DNA from: Paracoccus aerius
GTDB lineage: Bacteria; Pseudomonadota; Alphaproteobacteria; Rhodobacterales; Rhodobacteraceae
Direction: 5' to 3'
DNA length: 64,000 bases
Assembly (NCBI RefSeq): GCF_014656455.1
Contig: NZ_BNCL01000005.1
Location: 124,001 to 188,000 of the forward strand
The position numbers were made by a program, and so were the translations under genes. The notes under the pieces are model-generated. The model was given only the letters and a program-made list of their open reading frames with translations. It did not search any database and was not told where the DNA came from. Of this stretch, positions 1 to 9,971 are shown one piece after another (within the stretch, counting starts at the first letter, position 1; every line of letters begins with the position of its first letter).

Positions 1-1
1 G

Positions 2-1510
2 AAATCGGGCGGCTATATCGTCATCGGCGTGACCGAGGCCCTTGTGGCCATCGACGTGAACTCGGGCCGGGCCACCAAGGAAGGCTCGATCGAGGAAACG
101 GCGCTCAAGACCAACCTGGAGGCCGCCGACGAGGTGGCGCGCCAGTTGCGCCTGCGCGACCTCGCGGGCCTGATCGTCATCGACTTCATCGATATGGAGG
201 AACGGCGCAACAACGCCGCTGTCGAGAAGCGGATGAAGGACAAGCTGAAATCCGACCGCGCGCGGATCCAGATGGGCCGCATCTCGGGCTTCGGCCTGAT
301 GGAGATGTCGCGCCAGCGCCTGCGGCCGGGGATGTTGGAATCGACCACGCAGCCCTGCGCCCATTGCCACGGCACCGGCCTGATCCGGTCCGACGACAGC
401 CTGGCGCTGACCATCCTGCGCGCCATCGAGGAAGAAGGCACCCGCAAGCGGTCGCGCGAGGTGCTGGTCAAGGCGCCCGTGGCGGTGATCAACTATCTCA
501 TCAACCAGAAGCGCGAGCATATTGCGGGCATCGAGGCGCGCTATGGCCTGTCGGTTCGGCTTGAAGCTGATCCGTCGCTGATCTCGCCCGATTTCGCGAT
601 CGAGAAGTTCAAGACCGCGACCCGCGCCGTCCCCGAGGTCTCGGCCTCGGTCCTGTCGGTCGACGCCGACCTGATGGCGCAGATCGACGACGAGGACGTG
701 GATCTGGCCGAGGAAGTCGAGGCGGAAGCCGAAGCCGAGGTCGAAGCTGCAGAACCGACCGAAGGCGCATCGGCCGAGGATGACGCCGAGGGACGCGGCC
801 GCCGCCGTCGTCGCCGCCGTCGGCGGAAGTCGGGCGACCGCCCCGAAGGTGAGTCCGCCGAGACGGGCGACGAGGCCGAGGAAGCCGCAGGCGATGCCCA
901 GGCCGGTTCGGCCGACGCCGCGCAAGGTTCCGACACCGACGCCGATACCGACGAAGAGGCCAATGGCGCCGAAGGCGAGACCGACCGGAACGGCCGCCGC
1001 CGCCGTTCCCGTTCGCGCAACCGCCGTCGGGGCGGCGATCTACCCCAGGCCGAGGGCCTGCCCGAGGTCGTGGACCTGCACGACCAATCGGCCGAGCCCG
1101 CCGAATCGCTGCCGGGTCTGAACGCCCGCCGCGACCCGGCCGAGGAGGGCGAGATCGTCCCGCTGTCCGAGATCGCTTTGGAACCGCAGGCCGAACCGCA
1201 AGCTGCCAAGCCGCAAGCCGCCGAACCCGAGCCGCAGCCGGACGCCTTCCTGCCCGGTGATGTCGTGGCGGCCGAGGAAGCGGCAACCGCAGAGGTCGAG
1301 GCCGCGGATCTGGCGGCACCTGAAGCGGTGGCACAGCCCGAGCCCGTGGTCGAACCCGCCCAGCCCGACCTGTCCCAACCGGCCCCCGCAGTCGAACAGC
1401 AGCCCGGGCAGCCTGGGCAATCGATGCAGCCTGCCGAACCCGAGCCCGAAATGGCCGAGGCGGAAAGCGGGCGTCCCAAGCGCCGCGGCTGGTGGTCCAG
1501 CAAGGGCTAA
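2..1510 (+). CDS. rne: Ribonuclease E (3' part; start lies before the window)
   Basis: RNase E/G family endoribonuclease of the RNA degradosome, acting in mRNA turnover and rRNA/tRNA processing. The reading frame is open from base 2, so the 5' end is missing. The visible part holds the end of the catalytic core: AIDVNSGRA and IDFIDM carry the two metal-binding aspartates known from E. coli RNase E, followed by the EMSRQR block and the zinc-link motif CAHCHGTG. After about codon 235 the protein becomes a low-complexity tail, acidic then arginine-rich (an uninterrupted Arg run near bases 800-830 and a second Arg/Ser cluster near 1000-1035), then a Pro/Ala/Glu-rich end. Such tails normally bind RNA and degradosome partners. 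Identity is secure; the tail's partners cannot be read from sequence. Confidence 0.97.
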   Translation, partial: KSGGYIVIGVTEALVAIDVNSGRATKEGSIEETALKTNLEAADEVARQLRLRDLAGLIVIDFIDMEERRNNAAVEKRMKDKLKSDRARIQMGRISGFGLMEMSRQRLRPGMLESTTQPCAHCHGTGLIRSDDSLALTILRAIEEEGTRKRSREVLVKAPVAVINYLINQKREHIAGIEARYGLSVRLEADPSLISPDFAIEKFKTATRAVPEVSASVLSVDADLMAQIDDEDVDLAEEVEAEAEAEVEAAEPTEGASAEDDAEGRGRRRRRRRRRKSGDRPEGESAETGDEAEEAAGDAQAGSADAAQGSDTDADTDEEANGAEGETDRNGRRRRSRSRNRRRGGDLPQAEGLPEVVDLHDQSAEPAESLPGLNARRDPAEEGEIVPLSEIALEPQAEPQAAKPQAAEPEPQPDAFLPGDVVAAEEAATAEVEAADLAAPEAVAQPEPVVEPAQPDLSQPAPAVEQQPGQPGQSMQPAEPEPEMAEAESGRPKRRGWWSSKG

Positions 1511-1534
1511 TCCGACAGTATGCTGATCCGGCAG

Positions 1535-1560
1535 GAAGGGCGCGGGAAACCGCGCCCTTC
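1535..1560 (+). terminator. Hairpin behind rne, possible terminator or 3' stabiliser
   Basis: A perfect 11-bp stem (GAAGGGCGCGG / CCGCGCCCTTC) closed by a GAAA tetraloop lies 25 bases after the rne stop. No T-tract follows, so intrinsic termination is uncertain; it may instead protect the rne 3' end or act with Rho. Confidence 0.5.
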
Positions 1561-1621
1561 GCACAAAGGCGTGACGCCATGACCCATGGCCCCGGCCGCG
1601 CCAGGCGCTAGACTGCGGGCC

Positions 1622-2365
1622 ATGTTGGGAATCGACCTTGTCACCGCCGCCTTCCTGCCTGCCGCCCTTGTGGCGTTGCTGGCCGGCATCCTGTCCTTCC
1701 TGTCGCCCTGCGTGCTGCCGATCGTGCCGCCCTATCTGGCCTACATGACCGGCGTTGGGGTGAACGGCCTGAAAGCGCAGGAACGCAGCGCCGTGCTGCC
1801 CGCGCTGTTCTTCGTGATGGGCCTGTCTACGGTCTTTCTGGTCATGGGTTTCGCGGCCTCGGCCTTTGGGCGTGCATTCCTGCAATATCAGGATTACCTG
1901 GCCAAGGCGGCAGGCGTCATGGTGGTGGTGATGGGCCTGCACTTCCTGCATGTGATCCGCATCCCGATCCTGGATCACGAGGCGCGGATAAATGCCGGCA
2001 AGCAGGACGGAGGGGCTTTCGGCGCCTATATCCTCGGCCTCGCCTTCGCCTTCGGCTGGACCCCCTGCATCGGTCCGCAACTGGGCATGATCCTGTCCCT
2101 GGCCGCGACCGGGGGCGAGTTGTCGCGCGGCACCGCGCTGCTGGCGGTCTATGCGCTTGGGCTTGGCATCCCCTTCCTGCTGGCCGCGATCTTCGTCAAC
2201 CGCGCCATGGGCGTGATGAACCGCATCAAGCCCTGGCTGCGCGTGATCGAACGGGCCATGGGGGTGCTGCTGCTGGTCGTGGGCGTGATGCTGCTGACGG
2301 GGGCATTCTCGGCCTTTTCCTATTGGCTGCTTGAAACCTTTCCTGCCCTTGCCACGCTAGGTTGA
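1622..2365 (+). CDS. ccdA: Cytochrome c biogenesis / thiol transport membrane protein CcdA (DsbD family)
   Basis: Predicted 247-residue polytopic inner-membrane protein that passes electrons from cytoplasmic thioredoxin across the membrane to periplasmic thiol proteins such as those of cytochrome c maturation. It has about six hydrophobic segments and the two family cysteine motifs, LSFLSPCVLPIVPPY near residue 30 and FGWTPCIGPQLG near residue 145. I chose the ATG at 1622 because the protein then begins directly before the first membrane helix; an in-frame ATG at 1586 would add 12 residues. It lies between rne and ftsW with its own gaps on both sides. Confidence 0.93.
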   Translation: MLGIDLVTAAFLPAALVALLAGILSFLSPCVLPIVPPYLAYMTGVGVNGLKAQERSAVLPALFFVMGLSTVFLVMGFAASAFGRAFLQYQDYLAKAAGVMVVVMGLHFLHVIRIPILDHEARINAGKQDGGAFGAYILGLAFAFGWTPCIGPQLGMILSLAATGGELSRGTALLAVYALGLGIPFLLAAIFVNRAMGVMNRIKPWLRVIERAMGVLLLVVGVMLLTGAFSAFSYWLLETFPALATLG

Positions 2366-2471
2366 ACGACCCTTGCAATCGCCAGTAGCGCCGAGTCTGA
2401 AATCAGGCTATGCTGTCTGCCAGACCCGGATAAACCGGGCGTTTCTCTGAGGCAGTGACGGCGGTTTTCCC

Positions 2472-3635
2472 ATGACCGAGATGGTCTTTGGCACGACGCC
2501 CGTACGGGCGGGCGACCCGATTCTTCCGCGCTGGTGGCGCACGCTGGACAAGTGGTCCCTGGCCTGCGTCCTGGGCCTGTTCGCGATCGGCATCCTTCTG
2601 GGACTGGCGGCCTCGGTGCCGCTGGCGGAAAAGAACAACCTGCCGCGCTTCTACTATGTCCAGCGCCAGGCGGTGTTTGGCGGCATGGCCCTTGTCATCA
2701 TGCTGGTGATATCGATGATGTCGCCGCGCCAGATCCGGCGGATCGGCGTGATGGGCTTTGCGGCGGCATTCGTGCTGATCCTGCTTCTGCCCTTCATCGG
2801 CGAGGACCACGGAAAGGGCGCGACCCGCTGGCTGTCCATCGCCGGGATCTCGATGCAGCCGTCCGAGTTTCTCAAGCCCGGCTTTGTTGCCATCTGCGCC
2901 TGGTTCCTGGCCGCCGCGCAATCCATCGGCGGGCCGTCCGGCAGGCTGTATTCCTTCATCACCGCGATGGTGGTGGTGATCCTGCTGGCGCTTCAGCCGG
3001 ACTTCGGGCAGGCCTCGCTTGTGCTGTTTTCCTGGCTGGTGATGTATTTCATCGCCGGTGCGCCCATGGTTCTGCTGGTCGGCGTGGCGGGGCTGGCGAT
3101 CGGCGGGGGCATCTTCGCCTATAATGCGTCGGAACACTTTGCCCGCCGCATCAACGGCTTCCTGTCGCCCGAGATCGACCCCCGCACGCAGATCGGCTAT
3201 GCCACCAAGGCCATCCAGGACGGCGGCTTCTTCGGCGTGGGCGTGGGCGAGGGGTCGGTGAAGTGGTCGCTGCCCGACGCGCATACCGACTTCATCATCG
3301 CCGTCGCGGCCGAGGAATACGGCACCGTCATGGTGCTGCTGGTGATCGCGCTTTACTGCACCATCGTCGTGCGATCGCTTTTGCGGCTGCTGCGCGAGCG
3401 CGATCCCTTTGCGCGCATCGCCGGGGCGGGCCTTGCCTGCGCCTTTGGCGTGCAGGCGCTGATCAACATGGGCGTGGCCGTGCGCCTGCTGCCCGCCAAG
3501 GGCATGACGCTGCCCTTTGTCAGCTATGGCGGGTCATCCGTCATCGCATCCGGCATCGCCGCCGGGATGCTGCTGGCGCTGACCCGGACAAGGCCGCAAG
3601 GCGAATTGGCCGAGATCCTGCGTCGGGGCCGCTGA
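2472..3635 (+). CDS. ftsW: Peptidoglycan glycosyltransferase FtsW (SEDS family)
   Basis: Predicted 387-residue SEDS membrane protein with about ten helices that polymerises lipid II at the division septum with its cognate class B penicillin-binding protein. Family landmarks are KGATRWL and QPSEFLKP in the middle, the [13 protein letters not shown] block, and [10 protein letters not shown] near the C-terminus. The stop codon shares one base with the murG start, so the two are probably translationally coupled. FtsW is preferred over RodA because of its place directly before murG and murC. Confidence 0.96.
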   Translation: MTEMVFGTTPVRAGDPILPRWWRTLDKWSLACVLGLFAIGILLGLAASVPLAEKNNLPRFYYVQRQAVFGGMALVIMLVISMMSPRQIRRIGVMGFAAAFVLILLLPFIGEDHGKGATRWLSIAGISMQPSEFLKPGFVAICAWFLAAAQSIGGPSGRLYSFITAMVVVILLALQPDFGQASLVLFSWLVMYFIAGAPMVLLVGVAGLAIGGGIFAYNASEHFARRINGFLSPEIDPRTQIGYATKAIQDGGFFGVGVGEGSVKWSLPDAHTDFIIAVAAEEYGTVMVLLVIALYCTIVVRSLLRLLRERDPFARIAGAGLACAFGVQALINMGVAVRLLPAKGMTLPFVSYGGSSVIASGIAAGMLLALTRTRPQGELAEILRRGR

Positions 3636-4735
3636 TGCCGCGCGACCTCAAGACCGCCCCCTTGGCCCTGATCGCCGCCGGCGGGACCGGTGGCCACATG
3701 TTTCCCGCCCAGGCCCTGGCCGAACTGCTGCTGTCCGAAGGCTGGCGCGTCAAGCTGTCCACCGACGACCGGGGCGCACGCTATGCAAGCGGATTTCCCG
3801 ATGCGGTCGAACGCAGCATCGTGCAATCCGCCACAACGGCGCGCGGCGGGATGCTGGGCAAGCTGACCGCGCCGCTGAAGATCGCCGCAGGAGTCGCGGC
3901 CGCGCGGACCAGACTGCGCCGCGACCGGCCCGCCGTGGTGATCGGCTTTGGCGGCTATCCCACGATCCCGGCGCTGTCGGCGGCCCTGACGCTGGGCCTG
4001 CCGCGCATGATCCACGAACAGAACGGCATCATGGGCCGCGTCAACAGCATCTTCGCGTCCCGCGTCCACCGCATTGCCTGCGGCACCTGGCCAACCGCCC
4101 TGCCGGCAGGCGTCAGCGCCAGCCATACCGGCAACCCCGTCCGCCAGGCGGTGCTGGACCATGCCGCCGCCCCCTATGCGCCGCCGGGGCAGGGGGCGCT
4201 GCACGTCCTCGTGATCGGCGGCAGCCAGGGCGCGCGGGTGCTGTCGGACGTGGTGCCCGCCGCCATCGCGGCCTTGCCCGATGACATGCGCGCCCGTCTG
4301 CGCGTCAGCCACCAGGCCCGGGCCGAGGACGCCGCCCGCGTCACCGCCGCCTATGCCGATGCAGGCGTCGCGGCCGAGGTCCAGCCCTTCTTTTCCGACG
4401 TTCCCGAACGCCTTGCCCAGGCGCAACTGGTCATCAGCCGGTCCGGCGCATCATCGCTGGCCGACATCACGGTGATCGGGCGCCCCGCGATCCTGATCCC
4501 CTTTGCGGCGGCGGCAGGCGATCACCAGACCGCCAATGCCCAAGCCCTTGCCGAGGCGGGCGGCGCCCTGATCCACCCGGAATCGGTGCTTGACGTCCCC
4601 GGCCTGACGCGCGACATCCGCGCGATCCTGAATGACCCCGCGCGTGCCAGCCAGATGGCCAGCGCCGCGCTGTCCCTTGCCCGGCCCGATGCGGCGCGGC
4701 GCCTTTACGACCTTGTCACGGAGATTGCCCGATGA
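3635..4735 (+). CDS. murG: UDP-N-acetylglucosamine transferase MurG
   Basis: Predicted 366-residue GT28 enzyme that adds GlcNAc to lipid I, giving lipid II on the inner face of the membrane. The N-terminal glycine-rich loop GGTGGH is at residues 16-21, a second FGGYP loop follows near 110, and the C-terminal Rossmann half has the GGSQGA motif and the HQ..NA donor-binding segment. The ATG at 3635 overlaps the ftsW stop; the gene end overlaps murC by 4 bases (ATGA). Confidence 0.97.
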   Translation: MPRDLKTAPLALIAAGGTGGHMFPAQALAELLLSEGWRVKLSTDDRGARYASGFPDAVERSIVQSATTARGGMLGKLTAPLKIAAGVAAARTRLRRDRPAVVIGFGGYPTIPALSAALTLGLPRMIHEQNGIMGRVNSIFASRVHRIACGTWPTALPAGVSASHTGNPVRQAVLDHAAAPYAPPGQGALHVLVIGGSQGARVLSDVVPAAIAALPDDMRARLRVSHQARAEDAARVTAAYADAGVAAEVQPFFSDVPERLAQAQLVISRSGASSLADITVIGRPAILIPFAAAAGDHQTANAQALAEAGGALIHPESVLDVPGLTRDIRAILNDPARASQMASAALSLARPDAARRLYDLVTEIAR

Positions 4736-6159
4736 ACGCCGCAACCAAACTGCCGCACGAGTTGGGGCCGATCCACTTCATCGGAATCGGCGGCATCGGC
4801 ATGTCGGGCATTGCCGAGGTGCTGCTGACGCTGGGCTATGACGTCCAAGGCAGCGACGCCAAGAAATCCAAGATCACCGACCGGCTCGAAACCCTTGGCG
4901 CCCGCGTCTTCGAAGGCCAGCGGGCCGAGAATATCGGCCAGGCGGGTGTTATCGTCATCTCGACCGCGATCAAAAAGGGCAACCCCGAGCTTGAGGAGGC
5001 GCGCCGCCGCGGCCTGCCCGTCGTCCGCCGGGCCGAGATGCTGGCCGAACTGATGCGGATGAAGTCGAACATCGCCATCGCCGGAACCCACGGCAAGACC
5101 ACGACGACCACGATGGTCGCGACCCTGCTGGACGCTGGCGGGCTGGACCCGACTGTCATCAACGGGGGCGTGATCCATGCCTATGGGTCCAACGCGCGGG
5201 CGGGCGCGGGCGAATGGATGGTGGTCGAGGCCGACGAAAGCGACGGCAGCTTCAACCGCCTGCCCGCCGACATCGCCATCGTCACCAACATCGACCCCGA
5301 GCATATGGAGCACTGGGGCAGCTTCGACGCGCTGCGCCAGGGTTTCCTGAACTTCGCCTCGGGCATCCCGTTCTATGGCCTTGCCGTCTGCTGCACCGAC
5401 CATGCCGAGGTCCAAGCCCTGGTCGGCAAGCTGACCGACCGCCGCGTCGTGACCTTCGGCTTCAACGCCCAGGCGGATGTGCGGGCGATGAACCTGCGCT
5501 ATGAAAACGGCATCGCGCATTTCGACATCGCGCTGCAGGGCGAAGGCCCGACCGAGACGGGCGATGTCGAGATGATCGAGGGCTGCACCCTGCCCATGCC
5601 GGGCGACCACAATGTCTCGAACTGCCTGGCCGCCGTGGCTGTCGCTCGGCACCTGGGCATCAAGAAGGCCGAGATCCGCGAGGCGCTTGCCAAGTTCGGC
5701 GGCGTCGGCCGCCGCTTCACCCGCGTAGGCGAAATCAACGGTGTCACCATCATCGACGATTACGGCCACCACCCGGTCGAGATCGCCGCCGTGCTGAAGG
5801 CCGCGCGCCAGGCCACCAAGGGCCGCGTGATCGCCGTCCACCAGCCGCATCGCTATTCGCGCCTGTCGAACCTGTTCGACGACTTCTGCACCTGCTTCAA
5901 CGAGGCCGACGTGGTCGCCATCGCCGAGGTCTATGCCGCGGGCGAGGATCCGATTCCCGGCGCCACCCGCGACGACTTGGTGGCGGGCCTGATCGCCCAC
6001 GGCCACCGCCACGCCCGCGCCATCCTGGACGAGAACGACCTGGAACGGCTGGTCCGTGAACAGGCCCGGCCCGGCGACATGGTGGTCTGCCTGGGGGCGG
6101 GGACGATCTCGACCTGGGCGAACGGGCTGCCGGAACGGCTGCAAGGACGGGCCGCGTGA
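4732..6159 (+). CDS. murC: UDP-N-acetylmuramate--L-alanine ligase MurC
   Basis: Predicted 475-residue cytoplasmic ATP-dependent ligase that adds L-alanine to UDP-MurNAc, the first step of stem-peptide assembly. The N-terminal nucleotide-sugar domain has [11 protein letters not shown], the central domain has the P-loop GTHGKT at residues 118-123, and the C-terminal domain carries DDYGHHPVE and HQPHRYSR. The length is normal for the family. It overlaps murG by 4 bases and the following DUF2484 gene by 4 bases (GTGA), consistent with one transcript. Confidence 0.97.
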   Translation: MNAATKLPHELGPIHFIGIGGIGMSGIAEVLLTLGYDVQGSDAKKSKITDRLETLGARVFEGQRAENIGQAGVIVISTAIKKGNPELEEARRRGLPVVRRAEMLAELMRMKSNIAIAGTHGKTTTTTMVATLLDAGGLDPTVINGGVIHAYGSNARAGAGEWMVVEADESDGSFNRLPADIAIVTNIDPEHMEHWGSFDALRQGFLNFASGIPFYGLAVCCTDHAEVQALVGKLTDRRVVTFGFNAQADVRAMNLRYENGIAHFDIALQGEGPTETGDVEMIEGCTLPMPGDHNVSNCLAAVAVARHLGIKKAEIREALAKFGGVGRRFTRVGEINGVTIIDDYGHHPVEIAAVLKAARQATKGRVIAVHQPHRYSRLSNLFDDFCTCFNEADVVAIAEVYAAGEDPIPGATRDDLVAGLIAHGHRHARAILDENDLERLVREQARPGDMVVCLGAGTISTWANGLPERLQGRAA

Positions 6160-6413
6160 CGCAGGCGGGGCTTGTCACGGTGGCGGTGGTGCTGGGCTGG
6201 TTGGTCCTGGCGACCATGCAGCGGCGCTTGCAGCCGCGCCACCGTATCCGTGCCTTCTGGGCGCTGATCCTGATCGGCATCCCCGTCCTGGGCTGGCTGA
6301 CCCTGAACGGCGGCCCCATGGCGGGCGTCGCGGGCCTGGCCGCCGGCATCGCCGTGCTTCTGCGGGCGCCGCGCCGCCCTGCCCGCAAGCGGGCCGCCCC
6401 GCCGGCCGAGTGA
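6156..6413 (+). CDS. Small membrane protein of the DUF2484 type
   Basis: An 85-residue protein with a probable GTG start that overlaps the murC stop. It has two or three hydrophobic helices (about residues 3-19, 33-50 and 54-68) separated by a basic QRRLQPRHR stretch, and a basic Arg/Pro/Ala tail. Proteins of this size and pattern between murC and murB are typical of Rhodobacteraceae and are annotated DUF2484; the assignment is from memory of the family and its position. Function is unknown; overlap with murC suggests co-expression with wall synthesis. Confidence 0.75.
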   Translation: MTQAGLVTVAVVLGWLVLATMQRRLQPRHRIRAFWALILIGIPVLGWLTLNGGPMAGVAGLAAGIAVLLRAPRRPARKRAAPPAE

Positions 6414-6439
6414 CCGGGAACCTCACGCAAACCCCGACG

Positions 6440-6463
6440 GTTGGTCTTGTCAGGCAGACCAAC
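6440..6463 (+). repeat. Inverted repeat just before the DUF421 gene
   Basis: A perfect 8-bp stem (GTTGGTCT / AGACCAAC) with an 8-base loop ends 8 bases before the ATG at 6472. It could stop part of the upstream murC transcript, mask the next ribosome site, or be an operator. No T-tract follows. Confidence 0.45.
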
Positions 6464-6471
6464 GGGACGCA

Positions 6472-6960
6472 ATGGATCAGCCAATCTTTTTCGACACCTG
6501 GGCCAGCCTTGGCAGGGTCATCCTTGTCGGCACCCTGGCCTATGCCGGGCTGGTGGTGATGCTGCGCGTGTCGGGCAAGCGCACGCTCAGCAAGATGAAC
6601 GCCTTCGACCTGATCGTGACAGTCGCCCTTGGTTCGACCCTTGCGACCGTCCTGCTGAACCGTTCGGTCCCGCTGGTCGAGGGGTTGGCCGCCTTCGCCC
6701 TGCTGGTCGGGCTGCAATACGTCATCACCTGGCTGTCCGTCCGGTCGGACCAGTTCCAGGATCTGATCAAGGCGGAACCGACGGTGCTGATCAGCAAGGG
6801 CAAGCCGGTCCCCGGCGCATTGACGCGCCAACGGGTCACGATGGAGGAAATCCGCGCCGCGATGCGCCAATCAGGACATGCGGAACTGAACAGCGACATC
6901 ACTGTGGTTCTGGAAACCGACGGATCCCTCAGCATACTGGCCCACGGTGGCGATGGTTGA
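6472..6960 (+). CDS. DUF421 (YetF-like) membrane protein
   Basis: A 162-residue protein with three hydrophobic helices (about residues 14-33, 47-62 and 67-90) followed by a small soluble domain. The landmarks [22 protein letters not shown], the segment [14 protein letters not shown] and [12 protein letters not shown] are those of the DUF421 family. The biochemical role of the family is not established; YetF-type proteins have been linked to spore and envelope functions in Bacillus. It sits between DUF2484 and murB, 58 bases after the former and 32 before the latter, so the dcw operon continues through it or restarts here. Confidence 0.85.
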   Translation: MDQPIFFDTWASLGRVILVGTLAYAGLVVMLRVSGKRTLSKMNAFDLIVTVALGSTLATVLLNRSVPLVEGLAAFALLVGLQYVITWLSVRSDQFQDLIKAEPTVLISKGKPVPGALTRQRVTMEEIRAAMRQSGHAELNSDITVVLETDGSLSILAHGGDG

Positions 6961-6992
6961 CCGGGGCCGCCCCGCTGGCTACCACATCCGCC

Positions 6993-7934
6993 ATGATGAC
7001 TGATCTTCCCCCCACCCGTGGCACGCTGACCCCCAACCGTCCCTTGGACAGCCTGACCTGGCTGCGCGTCGGCGGCCCGGCCGATTGGCTGTTCCAGCCC
7101 GCGGACGAGGATGACCTGGCCGATTTCCTGCGCGATCTGGACCCTTCGATCCCGGTCTTTCCGATTGGCGTTGGTAGCAACCTGATCGTGCGCGACGGCG
7201 GCATCCGGGGCGTGGTGATCCGTCTGGGGCGCGGCTTCAATGCCATTACCGTGGAAGGCGACCGCGTCACCGCAGGCGCGGCGGCGCTTGACGCCCATGT
7301 CGCGCGACGCGCGGCGGATGGGGGTTGCGACCTCACCTTCCTGCGCACGATCCCCGGCAGCATCGGCGGGGCGGTCCGCATGAATGCGGGTTGCTATGGC
7401 AGCTATGTCGCCGACCACCTGGTCGAGGCTCGCGCAGTCGCTCGTAATGGCGAGCAGATCGTGCTGACGCCGGATGACCTGCGCTTTGCCTATCGCCATG
7501 CCGAGCTGCCCGAGGGCTGCGTGCTTACCGGGGCGACGTTCCGCCCCACGGAAGGCCAGCCCGATGCGCTGCACGCCAGGATGGCGGATCAATTGGCCAG
7601 GCGCGACGAAACCCAACCCACCAAGGAACGCAGCGCCGGATCGACCTTCCGCAACCCGGCGGGCTTCAGTTCGACCGGACGGGCGGATGACGTCCACGAC
7701 CTCAAGGCCTGGTCGCTGATCGACCGCGCGGGCCTGCGCGGGCACAGCTGGGGCGGGGCGCAGATGTCGGAAAAGCACCCGAACTTCCTGCTGAACACCG
7801 GCGGCGCCACCGCGGCCGAGCTTGAGGCCCTGGGCGAACTGGTCCGCCGCCGGGTCATGGAGGACAGCGGCCATGATCTGCAGTGGGAGGTGATCCGGGT
7901 GGGCGAGTTTCTGCCGGGTGCAACTGCAAGCTGA
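6993..7934 (+). CDS. murB: UDP-N-acetylenolpyruvoylglucosamine reductase MurB
   Basis: Predicted 313-residue FAD- and NADPH-dependent enzyme reducing UDP-GlcNAc-enolpyruvate to UDP-MurNAc. The FAD domain has [20 protein letters not shown] and the pair [17 protein letters not shown]; the C-terminal domain has SAGSTFRNP with the probable proton-donor serine at residue 217, then [14 protein letters not shown] codons at 6993 and 6996 are both possible starts. The frame is open further upstream but that part overlaps the DUF421 gene and has no MurB character. Confidence 0.96.
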   Translation: MMTDLPPTRGTLTPNRPLDSLTWLRVGGPADWLFQPADEDDLADFLRDLDPSIPVFPIGVGSNLIVRDGGIRGVVIRLGRGFNAITVEGDRVTAGAAALDAHVARRAADGGCDLTFLRTIPGSIGGAVRMNAGCYGSYVADHLVEARAVARNGEQIVLTPDDLRFAYRHAELPEGCVLTGATFRPTEGQPDALHARMADQLARRDETQPTKERSAGSTFRNPAGFSSTGRADDVHDLKAWSLIDRAGLRGHSWGGAQMSEKHPNFLLNTGGATAAELEALGELVRRRVMEDSGHDLQWEVIRVGEFLPGATAS

Positions 7935-7996
7935 TTAACGATTTTCGCAACAATCTTTGGCAGATAGCTAAAAATCTCCTTTTGTGATTTCCGTGC

Positions 7997-8011
7997 ATCA
8001 GGTATCCTGAT
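7997..8011. promoter_or_regulatory. Palindrome upstream of ddl
   Basis: ATCAGG-TAT-CCTGAT, perfect 6-base arms around a 3-base centre, in the AT-richer 156-base gap between murB and ddl. It lies 80 to 94 bases before the chosen ddl start. It is a candidate operator or promoter element; no protein can be assigned from sequence. Confidence 0.35.
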
Positions 8012-8090
8012 TCCATAAGCGCAGATCGGGGTGAACCCGGCGGCGCGGGGACAGGAAAATCCCGGGATCAACCGGGTCGAAAGGCGAAAC

Positions 8091-9026
8091 GTGGCGGGCA
8101 GGTCGAGCAGGACAGCCCATACCGTAGCCGTTCTGATGGGCGGACCCTCGGCTGAACGCGAGGTGTCTTTGTCATCGGGGCGCGAATGCGCGAATGCGCT
8201 GCGGGTGGCGGGCTATGAGGTGATCGAGGTCGAGCTTGGCCCTGAACGGGGCGGCGATCTGGTGGCTGTCCTGGCCGGTCTTCGCTGCGACGTGGTCTTC
8301 AATGCCCTGCACGGCCGCTGGGGCGAGGATGGCTGCGTCCAGGGGATCCTGGAATGGCTGGACCTGCCCTATACCCATTCGGGCGTGCTGGCCTCGGCCC
8401 TGGCGATGGACAAGACGCGGGCCAAGGATGCGCTGCGGGCGGCTGGTTTGCCGGTGGTCGAAAGCGTCATCGCCTGCGCGGCCGATGTTCGCGCCCGTCA
8501 CGTCCTGACGCCGCCCTATGTGGTCAAGCCCAATGACGAGGGTTCGTCGGTCGGCGTCTATATCGTCCATGACGGCGCGAATCAGCCGCCGCAACTGGCC
8601 GATACCATGCCCCGGCATGTCATGGTCGAAGCCTATGCCCCCGGCCGCGAATTGACGACCGCCGTGATGGGCGACCGCGCCCTTGGCGTCACCGAGATCG
8701 TGACCGAGGGCTGGTATGATTACGCCGCCAAGTATTCCGTCGGCGGGTCGCGCCACATCATCCCCGCCGATATTCCGGCCCAGATCGCCCAAGCCTGCCT
8801 GGACTACGCGGTTCGCGCGCACCGGGCGCTTGGCTGCCGCGGCCTGTCGCGCACCGACTTCCGTTGGGACGACACGCGCGGGCTGGACGGCCTGATCCTG
8901 CTCGAGGTGAACACGCAGCCGGGCATGACGCCGACCTCGCTTGCGCCCGAACAGGCGGCCCATGCCGGGATCGGGTTCCCCGACCTGATGCGCTGGATGG
9001 TCGAGGACGCGCTATGCCCGAGGTGA
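8091..9026 (+). CDS. ddl: D-alanine--D-alanine ligase
   Basis: Predicted 311-residue ATP-grasp ligase forming the D-Ala-D-Ala end of the peptidoglycan stem. It has the N-terminal [15 protein letters not shown] motif, the central [18 protein letters not shown]-binding block, and the C-terminal [15 protein letters not shown] metal and substrate segment. The frame is open from a GTG at 8031, but I prefer the GTG at 8091, which gives the usual length of about 310 residues and has a purine-rich site before it; the ATG opening MGGPSAE is a third option. The 3' end overlaps ftsQ by 13 bases. Confidence 0.95.
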   Translation: MAGRSSRTAHTVAVLMGGPSAEREVSLSSGRECANALRVAGYEVIEVELGPERGGDLVAVLAGLRCDVVFNALHGRWGEDGCVQGILEWLDLPYTHSGVLASALAMDKTRAKDALRAAGLPVVESVIACAADVRARHVLTPPYVVKPNDEGSSVGVYIVHDGANQPPQLADTMPRHVMVEAYAPGRELTTAVMGDRALGVTEIVTEGWYDYAAKYSVGGSRHIIPADIPAQIAQACLDYAVRAHRALGCRGLSRTDFRWDDTRGLDGLILLEVNTQPGMTPTSLAPEQAAHAGIGFPDLMRWMVEDALCPR

Positions 9027-9967
9027 TCGACCATCGCCCGAACCGCCCCCAGCCACAGCCGCAGGGGGACCGCGTCAAGCGCGACCCGGCGCCGACGCGG
9101 CTGCAATACCGGCTGGAACGCATGTGGCTGCGCCCGATCTGGCGGCGGACCTTGCGCATCGGCGTGCCGGCATTCTTGGTCGCCATGACCGCCGGCCTGT
9201 GGCTTGCGGACGAGGATCGGCGCGCCCTGTTGTCGGACGGCGTGCAGCAGGTCATGCACAAGGTGCAAAGCCGCGAGGAGTTCCAGGTCCGCACCATGAT
9301 GGTCGAAGGTGCCTCGCCCGTGGTGGACAAGGCATTGCGGGCCATGTTGCCGGTGGAACTGCCGGCTTCCAGCTTCGACATCGACCTGACGGCGTTGCGC
9401 CTGCAGGTGATGCAGCTGGACGTGATCGAATCCGTGGACCTGCGCATCAAGCCGGGGGGCATCCTGTCGGCCGTGGTCAAGGAACGCGAACCGGCGATCC
9501 TGTGGCGCCATGCCCGCGGGATCGAGATCCTGGACAAGACGGGTCACCGCGTCGCCTCGGTCACCGCGCGCGACGTGCGCCCCGACCTGCCGCTGATCGC
9601 GGGCGAAAGCGCCGACATGGCAGTCCCCGAGGCCTTGGCCCTGATCGACGCGGCAGGGCCGATCCTGCCCCGCGTCCGCGGCCTGGTCCGCCGGGGAGAG
9701 CGCCGCTGGGATCTGGTGCTGGATCAGGGCCAGCGGATCATGCTGCCCGCCCAGGGCGCGCTGACCGCGCTTGAGGCAGCGATTGCCCTGGATCGCGCGC
9801 AGGATCTGCTGGGCCGCGACATTGCGGCGATCGACCTCCGCAATCCGTCGCAACCAGTGATGCGGCTGGGCATCGATGCGCGCAACAGCCTGCGGCAAGC
9901 GCGTGGAGAGCCGCTGCTGGGGCCTGACGGCAAGATCATTCAAGAAGAAGAAAAGAAGGGGGGCTGA
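9014..9967 (+). CDS. ftsQ: Cell division protein FtsQ
   Basis: Predicted 317-residue bitopic membrane protein linking the cytoplasmic and periplasmic parts of the divisome. A proline-rich and basic cytoplasmic segment (residues 1-50) is followed by one membrane helix (about 52-70), a POTRA domain whose start is the [12 protein letters not shown] segment, and the FtsQ C-terminal domain ([10 protein letters not shown], then DKTGHRVAS). The short basic tail ends in Lys/Glu-rich residues. The start is inside the 3' end of ddl, and ftsA begins 4 bases after the stop. Confidence 0.95.
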   Translation: MPEVIDHRPNRPQPQPQGDRVKRDPAPTRLQYRLERMWLRPIWRRTLRIGVPAFLVAMTAGLWLADEDRRALLSDGVQQVMHKVQSREEFQVRTMMVEGASPVVDKALRAMLPVELPASSFDIDLTALRLQVMQLDVIESVDLRIKPGGILSAVVKEREPAILWRHARGIEILDKTGHRVASVTARDVRPDLPLIAGESADMAVPEALALIDAAGPILPRVRGLVRRGERRWDLVLDQGQRIMLPAQGALTALEAAIALDRAQDLLGRDIAAIDLRNPSQPVMRLGIDARNSLRQARGEPLLGPDGKIIQEEEKKGG

Positions 9968-9971
9968 GGCG

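Noticed and set aside
790..1040. Arginine repeats in rne as a recombinogenic DNA repeat
   Set aside because: The codons are mixed (CGC, CGT, CGG), so this is a protein-level low-complexity RNA-binding tail, not a DNA tandem repeat.
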